36,274 nucleotides of DNA from Daldinia sp. FL1419. Lineage: Eukaryota > Ascomycota > Sordariomycetes > Xylariales > Hypoxylaceae. The stretch is taken from the NCBI GenBank assembly GCA_025201765.1, contig MU623573.1, positions 1 to 36,274 of the forward strand. The letters are read 5' to 3'. A program made the position numbers and the translations under genes. The notes under the pieces were generated by a model, which worked only from the letters and a program-made list of their open reading frames with translations, ran no database searches and was not told where the DNA came from. This document shows positions 23,992-33,345 of this stretch, piece after piece; position 1 is the first letter of the stretch; every line of letters starts with the position of its first letter.

Positions 23992-25867
23992 ATGAGGCTA
24001 CTGTACATAAGGGAAAACAGTTACAAGCAGCTTAAAGAGGATAACTATGTGTTGTCACCTGCTTCCTCAGAGGAGTCTACTAGTCCTACCGATGTAGACA
24101 AACGTTGCTTGTTAGTATCACATGAACCCACAAGATTATTAAGCTAATTTACTTGTGTAGATGGCAAAATAGTGTGATAGACGAGTGCTACAAAGCTCGC
24201 TTTTGGAATAGAGCCGCCAGTTTCTATCTCGTCGAAGACCACGACGAGTCGTTCGAGGGCTGCCGCTGTCCTATGGAAAATTGCCCGCAACGCAGCTTCG
24301 GTAATGCTAGAGACATGTTATCTCATCCCAGCTCGTGTAAATACTTCCCTCAAGGAATTTATCGATGCCCCGAAGTATGTTATATTGTTGTTTCCTAAAT
24401 CTCCCCTTTTATACCTAATATCCCCGTTTCCCATATCGCTCGTTCTTGTTCACCGGGAGATACAATCCCAGCACATTGGCATACCTACATTTATAACGGT
24501 ACTACTCTAACTGTCATCGTCCAAGTATAATTTCGCCGAAAAATGCCAAACAACATCTAGCAACAAGTGTTCGTGGAATCAGCCAAGGATGAGACAGAAG
24601 TTCAAAAATAAACTAAAAGCTACAGTGGATACTTTCAAGAATATGGTCGCCGCACATCCAGCCTCGAGGTTTACCTTGAGACACCGCGAAGAATACGATC
24701 AGGAAATAGAGACCGGTGATGAGAATGCCATGTCAAGCTGGTGGCGCCGATATGCACCTGACGAGACTACTACCAACCTCCCCGAAACCCAGTTTGAACT
24801 GGAGAAAAGGAGATTATCGCCCAAAGAAACTCGACTTCCACCAGAAATCAACGGCACTTCGGTACCTCAAGAACTATACGGTATTTCGTTAACTGAACTT
24901 TGCGGCGGGGATGTGGCTTTAGGCCGTGAAGGTCCAATGCTAGATCAATTAAATCACGACAAAGCTCACAATTCATCTCATCTACGCCCCAATTACTCGC
25001 CTACGTCTAATATACCTTCAGAACCGTCTTCAGTTAGTTCAGCCGAAACTCGCGTTACGGAGATATCGCCTACGAGCTCTTCTAGTGGGCCTTCAGCGGT
25101 AATTTCAAGCAACGACTCATATCGATGTCTACCTACGGCCGGTTGCCAACAAACTGAACCTCTCGAGGGAATTCTCGATACCCCTGAAATCCCAGCCGTT
25201 AGAAACTAGGCGGAGCATTATAATACGTGGGACCCTTATATGATGACGCCGCTCCATAATATGTCATCCATTCATATGTCTATGCCCCCGGTGCCTCGGA
25301 GTCAACCAGGGGTTCGAGAATCACGAGGTTGCTCACTATTCATCCAGACGAATCACCTAGAGCCTTCTTTGAAATTTCCAGAATGGGGAAGTACAACTTG
25401 CCACGACGCTGGCGGCGCAAATAATATGAACCTTGGTAATCCATTAGCTTTAGAGGACATGCCATCTCCTATGACATCAATGGACATGCCGCCAATTATC
25501 AGCACCTTTGTTTTCGGAGGGGGAGATACACCTCTACAGGTTATACCCCTTAACAACCCCACATCTCTAGATTCGGCGATTCCGTCTTCAAGCACCGAGT
25601 AATCGCCAAGTCCAGCGTCATCAGTGCCGTCAGATGAAAGCCAGAAGTGTCCCCATTGCGACTACAAACCCACGGGAGAAAGGGAGAATGCCAGAGCATA
25701 TATTAATAAGCACATCTCTACTCACGAGATTCCTATTCACAAATGAGAGTCCTGCGACAAAGTCTGTAGGCTATAGCCGATGAGACAATCTTCGCGTTCA
25801 CGTCCGTAAGTATCACAGTGCCCAGCTGGATTCTAAGAAAAGACGAAACGAATCTGTAAATTTGTAG
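23992..25867 (+). pseudogene. C2H2 zinc-finger protein pseudogene with stops and a frameshift
   Basis: A consistent gene structure is still visible: exon A 23992-24110, a 50-nt intron (GTTAGT...CTAAT...TAG), exon B 24161-24374, intron 24375-24525 (GTATGT...AG), exon C 24526-25867, with phases that fit. Exon B has a Cys/His-rich region (GCRCPMENCPQRSF...MLSHPSSCKYFPQGIYRCPE) typical of a fungal C2H2 family. Exon C continues with a Lys/Arg-rich stretch, a Ser/Pro-rich middle, KCPHCDYKPTGE...INKHISTHEIPIHK and a final finger tail DNLRVHVRKYHSAQL. Lesions: TAG at 25207, TAA at 25600, TGA at 25744 exactly where the last finger's first Cys is expected, TAG at 25774, and a +1 shift between 25774 and 25784 that puts the tail in another frame. 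The first two stops fit CAG/CAA to TAG/TAA, the CpA change typical of RIP. The start Met and exon A are the least certain. Family normally nuclear; function here presumably lost. Confidence 0.8.
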
Positions 25868-26969
25868 TCGGCATGCCATAGGAGCAAGAAGGTTCAATGC
25901 GGCGTGCCAGAGCAGGCATGTTTCTAGCGATGGACTATTTATTTTCCTACTTATTGTACTTAATCAGGGCTCGAAGCCCGGTTGATACGGACGCGATGAT
26001 GAGCACCGGATAGCGACTATCTAGTAATTGCAGATGAAGTAGTTTTCAAGTAATTATATTTCCTATGCTGGAAATTTGATTTCTCTTGATCTATGTTGAC
26101 GACTTTCCCGTCGTATGGCGATCTAGAAGTAGGCTCACAATAGACAGGATAGACGTTATTTACGAAACTTCTTTAAATAACATCGCAGGGCGTCCAATTG
26201 AAGCATCAAGAGGGTACGAAGCACTACGATCATCGATTCGTGAGAAGCTCTACCGTTGATACTATGAGCAGACCGACAGGAGTCTGCCCTGAATCTCGCT
26301 TTAATACTTGAATGCTTCAGTTACAAGAGATTTTTCGCATTAGTAGAGTTTTTCGTAATATCCAATCTTTAACTTTCTGGATACTACTGAAAACTAACGT
26401 AGCCATTAATCTACCTTCCCTTCTGATATCTCGAGTGTACACTTTCTGATGCTCGACACTTTTTAGGGGTGTTTTAAGCAGACCGGTTACGCTGGATTGA
26501 TCCTAGGTCACCAAGCTCGCCTTACACAAACACATCCAGTACCAGTAACTCTAGAAGAGTATGGCTTCACTCATGCGTCAGGCCCCTTCATCCAGGCTAG
26601 TAGAAGAGAACTTAAGCTGCATTACGTGGCAAGGAAAGGAGCCCCTGAGGGAACGCCGGGAAGGGATACGAAGCCTGAGTATGAAGGTACCTAGGACTCT
26701 ATGAAAAGGGTCAGTTTGTATATTGTTCTTGTACTTGTTTACGAATCGCTGCTGCTTTCGGACCCAATGGGCCCGAGTCTCTCTTATGGCGATAAAAGGA
26801 GAGGTCCCCAACCTTTTCGACGAGAAATTCCGTATTAAATCTCGTCAACATAAGACCAGCATTAGACACATTGGCCTAACTACTGCCATATGACTTTTCC
26901 GGACTTCCGAAATATTTCCGCAATAAATATCACTTGATAGTAAGGTCTGACCTTGAACAATTAGCAATC

Positions 26970-27211
26970 ATGGAGAAGAACAGGTAAGCAATATTCCAAA
27001 ATACTCGCCCTACATCGTATGTTGTTTCTCATGAATTCTCATGAACATTCACAGCACCAGCACATACGGTAGCTTCTCTGGCGCCGCAGTACCGAACAAG
27101 TTGGCGGGGACAATTCAACTCAAGCCCCATTGTCCACGTTCGTTCAATTTGTGCTCGACAGACAGCCAAGCGAGCAAGTCGCTATGGGCATGTCATGTGA
27201 AAGGCAGATGA
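26970..27211 (+). CDS. possible small two-exon gene, unknown function
   Basis: An ATG at 26970 is followed after 14 bases by a good intron, 26984-27054 (71 nt, donor GTAAGC, acceptor CACAG). Joining 26970-26983 to 27055-27211 gives an open frame of 56 codons starting MEKNSTSTYGSFSGAAV and ending at TGA 27209-27211. I recognise no domain. The splice pair is the only real support; the product is short and could be chance, a gene fragment or a non-coding transcript. Confidence 0.2.
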
Positions 27212-27584
27212 CCGGGCGGCTGGAGGACCGGGGAAAAAATTGGCAGACGGCTAGCAACAGCGGGAAATAAGGATTGATGAATATGATGAATTATTGCAAA
27301 GTCGTCATGTCCGAATGAGATGTTTAAGGGATGAGGAGAGAAGCAAAGCTCTCATGGATTAATACTATTTACTTCGGTTCACGATATTTATTTTCGGGCC
27401 TAATATGGCGTCCCACAGGTGGTTCTTAGATAATTGCGTAGTTGAACAATGAATTAGTTGATTACATTTATGGTTTACCTGCGGTGGTACTCGAGATGTC
27501 TCAGTGCCCCAAGTCCACGGTGACTTGGGAAGTTAGGCTTCTGGCAATTCAATCATCAAGTTCGTTCATTTCTACGTAGGCACT

Positions 27585-29134
27585 CTATTCATCATCCCAA
27601 AGACGCCGACTAATGATGATAGGTCTAGCTTGGTCCCAAGGTCCGTTGATAGCATTTTTATACTTCTGGAGTCCTATAAGCCACCAACTACACCCGCCCA
27701 TAGCAATCACAGCAATAATAGCTGTTACCAATACGCCTAAGAGCCCGCTCCTCCAAGGCCATACAACATCCTTTTCTTCGCCTACTATCAGCCCGACTCC
27801 GCCCCCTGCACCAATAACAAGCAGGATGGATAGTGTAACGTGATATTTCCAGCTCCGGTGTCTGGCATAGCGCCTGAAGACGGGAAATAAGCCAAATACC
27901 TCAATGCTGAATAATGTGAGGCTAAAAACTTGTCCCGTAGAGGGCAAACGAGAAGCAAGCACCGTAGACGCCATTAGTGCTGCGTTGGTTGAAAGCGAGG
28001 CCGGGAATTTCACAGGCCCCGACGAGTAATCGTAGAAAAATATGTTAATCGCCAATAGCCAAAAAGACATGGCCCAAATACTGTCAGATGACGTAGAACG
28101 GGTAAGGGACTTCAAAATGGGAGATAGACCCAAAAGGGTGAAATAAATGAGGACGGCGGATTTAACTGTACTGAGACGAAGGTTTGCCCTTCCGTTACGG
28201 AAAGGAGATGAGGGACGATGGCTCGGCGTATCGATGGACTCGGAAGACCTTCGGCCAACGTTACTTGCTTGCGATATGCTAGAATGAAGGGAAATGGCCG
28301 AAGTGGAATGAGATTGTCGCATAGTGATTGGATTCCCGTAAGGATACCTTTCTGTTGCCGCCAAATTCGTCACCGAACTGGCGGCGGACGGGTTAACTCC
28401 TGCGGCAACGGAACGGCCCCTCCTGCTCGGCTCTCGTATCGAGCGACTGCGATTGCTGCGGCGCCGTTGTAGTACCTCATCCTCATCTTCTTGCCCTACC
28501 CAGAAATCCCATAACAACCACCCTACAAACGTCGCAAAACTACCCCAGCCTACGACGGCAACGGGTGATACGCGCTCTTGAAAGATTCCGACAAAGCATA
28601 CGACGAATATGATGACGGAGCAAACCTGCTGAAGGATAACGGTCGAGTCGGCAACGAGGGGCCAGAATTCATAGGGCTGGAGACGCGGGTTCCGCTGTAG
28701 GTTTTCTAGGAACGTGGCCTGGTCCGTATAATTATCTGGGTCTGAATATAGCTGTTAACAGCGGCGCGACGTGGATAGCGGTTTCGTTAGCCGAAGGGCA
28801 ATTCCATACAAGACTGTTTAACCCATAGTAGTTTCTTCCAAGTACGTCTCCGCCGTCTACTCCTACTCCTACTACCGAGCTTAGAGCTCATCTTCCGCGA
28901 CCGCGACTCGGGGCGGCTCTCGCTAATTCCGTTGGACTCGAAGCCCGATTGCCGTCGCGAGGGTCGTGTGGCGTTGAAAGCATCCTCGGGGGCGAGGTGG
29001 GAACGAGCGGTTCGTTGAGAGTGAAATTCGACGGGTAGAGTGGCGGCGCGTGTTAATCCAGGCTGAGGTCCATCGCGCTCGCGCCTTGGTATTTCTGTGG
29101 CCACAGATGGGTCTGGATTCGGAGGACGAGACAT
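27585..29134 (-). CDS. GPI2: GPI-GlcNAc transferase subunit Gpi2/PIG-C
   Basis: Subunit of the ER-membrane complex that transfers GlcNAc from UDP-GlcNAc to phosphatidylinositol, the first step of GPI-anchor synthesis. Exon 1 is 29134-28810, the intron 28809-28742 (68 nt, GTATGG...TTCAG) and exon 2 28741-27585, giving 493 residues. After an Arg/Ser-rich N-terminus the family signature KKLLWVKQSYPDNYTDQATFL spans the junction (Tyr109 is split by the intron). Hydrophobic segments follow at about residues 143-162, 169-185, 298-322, 328-345, 360-380, 382-397, 411-430 and 440-466, a multi-pass topology as expected. WAMSFWLLAINIFFYDYSSG is the conserved PIG-C core. Between the second and third segments lies an extra hydrophilic stretch of about 100 residues rich in Ser and Arg, which makes the protein longer than the roughly 280 residues of yeast Gpi2. 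No lesion is seen. The start is the first ATG in the open N-terminal frame. Confidence 0.93.
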
Positions 29135-30269
29135 GATTAACTTGACTTGATCCGTGGCTAATTATCATATGATACGATATGATTATGGGGCCAAGGCTAC
29201 AAAGCGGGCTGATCTACAGCCTTGCGATAGTGTACATAGTTATTGCGAAAGACGGTATCGACGAATTATGACCACATAAAAAGTGTATGAAGCTTGTAAC
29301 TACGGATTGTATATAGATTAATTAGAAAGGATGAATAAGCCTTTGCGACCCCAACGATCTGGGTAAGCTAAAGGTGATTTCTTGGGGGAACTACGCGCAC
29401 GGGCCAGTACCTATCTAAGCCTAAATTAAGCCGCTATGCTAAACCAGCAAGCGGAAGAGGTAGAAAGGTGCCTTGAGCTCGGTACCTACCCTAGGTACCT
29501 ACTTATATACACTCCGCCAGTACGATAGGCCACCGGCCTCCATTGGTTCTAATTACACTATGTACATAGGTTAGAATATTGTAAGATGGAACCACGTGAC
29601 GAAGTCTAGCATAAGGCTAGATCCCACTGATTTCAACATCCAGCTAACCTAGGTTTATATCCAGCTAGATTTATACCCAGCTAGTCCTTAGCTCTCGGAT
29701 GTCTTGAAAGAAGAGTAGGCTACTATGAACTCTAATTACACGATACGAGACATCGAACCTCGAAACTTGATAGTGTAGAGATACCAGGCAGCACTAAGAT
29801 TACCCTGTGCTAGTGGGCGATGGTTGTCTCTGTGACGTATGCTACGCTTGACCTAGGTCTCTATCGGCGACTTAACGCGTCGTGTTCGGGAAATCATCTT
29901 CTTGGATCCGCTCGGGGCTTGTTACTAGACAAGGATACCAAGTCTAGCAGGAACCATCAGCCTGGATTGTAATGATTATACCACGCTTTTGTATCACTTT
30001 TTCTAAATGCATACATTTGTTAGATATTTAAATAGTTTGTTTGCCGGTATTTTGGTAATTTTGGTCGGGCTCTGTACATATTAGAACGCACGTGGGGAAA
30101 TACAATCAGCTAAGGTTAGAGATACACTGATACCCTCATCCATGGATGTCAAGTGTACTTGTGGTAATAAACCACATATTTCTACAAACCTATTCATCAT
30201 TACCACTGTACCCGCAGTCGTCCCGCATATAGATACACGTCTTGGAAGTTTTAATTAATGTGCCTCATA
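29135..30269. other. intergenic region upstream of GPI2
   Basis: About 1.1 kb with no gene I can support. It includes the GPI2 promoter (read on the minus strand from 29135 upward) and a palindromic cluster near 29480-29505 built from GGTACCTACC and CCTAGGTACC. The right end is the transition to the Fot1-like element; TA at 30268-30269 is that element's target-site dinucleotide. Confidence 0.55.
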
Positions 30270-30302
30270 AATTAACTGCCTAAATTAATTAATTGTTTAA
30301 AA
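30270..30302. repeat. left terminal inverted repeat of the Fot1-like element
   Basis: It starts AATTAACTGCC and pairs with 32083-32115. All mismatches are transitions. Confidence 0.8.
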
Positions 30303-30449
30303 TTTAAATTTTTTTTAATTTAATTATAAATAATTTAATAAAAATAATTAAAATTAATTAAATATTTAATTAGTTATTATTTTTAGATGTTATTTTAATT
30401 AATTTATATATTTTTGTATTATAGTTAATAATATTGTAAATTTTATAGC

Positions 30450-31580
30450 GTTGAGGAGTTTGGTGTTGTTGTTTTGGGGGATTCCTTTTAGTAGCCTCTT
30501 TGGGAACTTTAGGATCTATACCTTCCTTTTTAATTTGTATAACCTTTCTCTCAGTTTGAATAAGAGGTTTTTTATATTATAAATATTTATTTTTAGCCTG
30601 TTAGTGTTTAAAAAATATGTGATTTACCTTTTATAGATTAGTTATTTCTTTTTTTAATAATATTACTTTATGTAATAATTTATATATAGTTTTATTTAAT
30701 TTATTTATAATATTAATAATTTATATTAATGAGTTAAATTGATAATTAATAATTTAATTTTTAATAAAAATAATCTAACAAATAGCCTTATTAATATTTT
30801 AAGGTGTTTATAATACCTAAAATAGGTTTAATAATCCTTTAGGATTTAGATCTAACGATGGTGTATAAGTAATTTTAATAATATTTAATGTTGAAATTAT
30901 TTTATTAGTATTTAATGGTATTAATTTAGTAATTTCAAATGTAGATATAATGTTATTTTTAGTAAAAAAGGTTTAAAATACCTGGTAAAACGCCAGGAAA
31001 AATTCTTTTTTATTAATATATGTAATATTATAATATATTAGATTTTTAATTACCAAATTATATGAATATTTTAAAAATAAAAAAATATATATATTAAGAA
31101 ATTAAAACCTGTGGGATAAGTGCGTAGGCATATATAGGGTTATAATATTGTTATTTTAGTAATAATTTTAAAATTTAATTGATATATAATTTTTATAATT
31201 ATTAATAATTAAAAAGTATTTGGTACCTATAATATGTAATTTTATATATTTATTAAAATATGTAATTTATTTTAAACCAATTTCATTTGTTATTCAATTA
31301 TTAATAAAAAACTTAATTATTTAATTGTTAAAGAAAATATTATAACAATATTACAATATTAGGTATATTTTGTTTATAATTATTACAAATAGAAATATCA
31401 CTTAATCTTATAAATTAATTGCTATAAATGTTATAGCCTATTTTTAATTGCTAAATTCTGTTTGATAAGGCCTAAGTTTTCTTTTGGAACTTATAACTAC
31501 CATTTTAATAATAATAATATCTATTATAAAACCCATCTTATTAAAATTAAATATATTTTTAATTGTAATACCATATTTCG
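30450..31580 (-). pseudogene. pogo/Fot1-family DDE transposase, RIP-mutated
   Basis: Read on the minus strand, the family order is clear despite many stops and substitutions. About 31580-31400 has NIFNFNKMGF, the counterpart of the N-F-D-E-T-G-F block with the first catalytic acid, then SSKRKLRPYQTEFSN. At 31290-31270 is TNEIGLK. Near 31235-31210 is the counterpart of the D-G-H-G-S-H block, here reading Asn-Asn-Tyr-Lys-Asn-Tyr. At 31131-31105 is MPTHLSHRF, matching M-P-x-H-S-S-H. At 31005-30976 is EFFLAFYQVF. At about 30570-30450 a Lys-rich tail (ERKVIQIKKEGIDPKVPKE) ends the protein. Asp and Glu positions reading Asn or Lys, and Gln/Trp positions reading stop, are what G:C to A:T change produces. 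It cannot make transposase. The N-terminal DNA-binding part above about 31600 was not resolved. Confidence 0.85.
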
Positions 31581-32082
31581 TAATTATATCCGTTATAAAT
31601 TAAAATTACGTATAAAAAACCTTAGGTTATTTATATAAAATCCTTTAATAATTAATTTAATAATTTATACATATTTATAAGGTTAGGTGGTGCCATATAA
31701 AATTTAAGGCCTAATTAATTTCAATATATATTTCACCGCATTTAAAAAGTAATATATTTGTTATTTTTTCAATATGAAACAACCAGAAAAGAAATATCTA
31801 AGTATTTAACTCAAATATACACTAAACTATTATTTATTCCTCTAAATTAATTAATTTATAACGTTTTTTTATTATATTAATATGTTATTGTAATCCTTTA
31901 AGTTTATTGTGTAATATTTTAAATAAAATTCTATAGATATTAAATACCTTTTTAATATTTAACCTATTATAATTATTAAAAGCATTTAATATCAGATTTA
32001 TCCTAAATTCTTTTATAAAATAAAACATTTTAAATTAATTAAATAATTAATATTTAAAAAAGGTAGGTAGTAGTTTAAAATA

Positions 32083-32115
32083 TTTTAGGCGGTTAATTAA
32101 TTTAGGTGGTTGACT
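32083..32115. repeat. right terminal inverted repeat of the Fot1-like element
   Basis: On the minus strand it reads AGTCAACCACC onward and pairs with 30270-30302. It is the less mutated of the two ends and directly abuts the copia LTR. Confidence 0.8.
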
Positions 32116-32287
32116 TGTAGGGCATGTTATACTATCACACAATATATAGGGAAAAATTATGATTATAGAATTTAAGTTATTATTATTATTCTTAGAATTC
32201 TAGAATAGAGCGGTGAGGCTTTTTATGGAATTGTTGTAAGGGAGAGAATTTTTCTACATTATTTTTTAGGTTTATTAATCTAATACA
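32116..32287 (-). repeat. 3' LTR of the copia element
   Basis: 172 bp on the minus strand, starting TGTATTAG immediately after the G-run and ending CCCTACA, so with the canonical TG...CA ends. It is less AT-rich than the internal region in its last third. The partner LTR is not in the window. Confidence 0.75.
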
Positions 32288-32294
32288 CCCCCCC
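32288..32294 (-). promoter_or_regulatory. polypurine tract (plus-strand primer site)
   Basis: GGGGGGG on the minus strand, immediately upstream of the LTR start TG. This is the position of the polypurine tract from which plus-strand DNA synthesis starts in LTR retroelements. Confidence 0.7.
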
Positions 32295-32419
32295 AGATAA
32301 AGCCAACAGGCAAATCTGGAACGTATAATCTTAAAAATACGATTCTTTTATATTTTTAAGTTGATATATTCTTTTAATCATACCTTTTTAATAATTTTTT
32401 TATTCATTTTCTATTTTTA

Positions 32420-33345
32420 TTATATTACCTTATCCACATTCCTAAGCACCTTGGTTTTTAGACAATCTGAAATATCCATTAGATTTATTTGTTCTTTAAA
32501 TTAGATATACTTTTCTTTTAATAGCATTTTTATAAGCCTATTTATGCTTATATTTTCTGAATTAATATAATCAATTTTAATATAATTTTTTTAAATTTCC
32601 TATTTAAATTAATAATTATATATATCTATATATTTTAATTTTGTTTTAAATTTTTTGATATTTTTAATAATTAATTCAATTATTTACTTATTATTGTACA
32701 ATAAGAGTATAATCTAATTTTCGAGTTTAATTTTAAAATCCTTAATTAGTCATAATATGTAGAATTTTTTTTTTATAATTTAAATTAGGGTAAATAGTTT
32801 AATTTTAATAGTAAAGGTAATAATTATATCTTACTTATTAATTTTTTAATTAATTATTTCACCAAATAATTTTATTATATATATTTGTAAATTTTTTTAA
32901 TTAATTATATTATTAGTAAATAAAGTATTGTTAGTAATTTTAAAAATGTTATCTTTATTTAGTTTTAAGGTATATTTTTGTATATATTAAAGATATTATA
33001 TAATTTGGTTAGTTGTTATATAATATTTTGGGTTTAAATTTAGGTTGAATTAGGTTAACCTTAAATAGGCAAATGTAATATCGGGTTGGGTAATTATTAT
33101 AGCGTATAAGATTAAGCTTATTTTTCATTAATATTATTATATTAATTAAAATGAGGTTATTTTTGTATAAGGTAATAACTCTTCTTTTGTTATAGGCATT
33201 TTAAGGACTCTTTCAGTTATTCTTATTAGGTTAATAATTTTATTAATATAAGTAGATTAATTTAGCCAAATTTAACACTATACTTAATTTCAAATTATTT
33301 CAATTTTAAAAAACCATTGTAGTTCATTATTTCCAATTAATTTAT
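32420..33345 (-). pseudogene. copia pol remnant: reverse transcriptase to RNase H
   Basis: Minus-strand reading gives successive copia landmarks with many stops. At about 33343-33230 is KLIGNNELQWFLKIEI...IWLN..STYINKI, matching the end of the reverse transcriptase domain. At about 33220-33100 a linker reads MPITKEELLPYTK and SLILYAI. At 33097-33003 is ITQPDITFAYLRL, the T-R-P-D-I region before RNase H. At 32572-32430 is DYINSENISINRLIKMLLKE, matching the A-D-G-L-T-K end of RNase H. Frames are consistent over long stretches, so damage is mainly substitution and not indel, as expected from RIP. No functional product is possible. Confidence 0.85.

Larger units (their letters stand above)
30270..32115 (-). 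mobile_element. Fot1/pogo-type DNA transposon, RIP-mutated
   Basis: An element of 1846 bp, close to the 1.9 kb usual for Fot1-type elements. The ends form terminal inverted repeats of about 33 bp (30270-30302 and 32083-32115); aligned, they differ only by C/T or G/A transitions, as RIP would produce. Read on the minus strand the 32115 end begins AGTCAACCACC, resembling the AGTCAAG opening I recall for Fot1. TA precedes the left end (30268-30269), the expected target duplication. On the right the TA is missing because a copia LTR begins at 32116. Inside is a mutated DDE transposase. Confidence 0.85.

Noticed and set aside
25300..25330. tRNA-like GGTTCGA box
   Set aside because: It lies inside the zinc-finger pseudogene frame and no cloverleaf arms or upstream A box fit around it.
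26497..26694. Open frame of about 65 codons as a gene fragment
   Set aside because: It has no ATG start, no recognised domain and no credible splice partners. Codon content looks acceptable but is not enough for a call.
28923..29168. Alternative minus-strand gene overlapping the GPI2 N-terminus
   Set aside because: It is another frame of the Arg/Ser-rich first exon of GPI2, has no domain, and is incompatible with the well-supported GPI2 splice.
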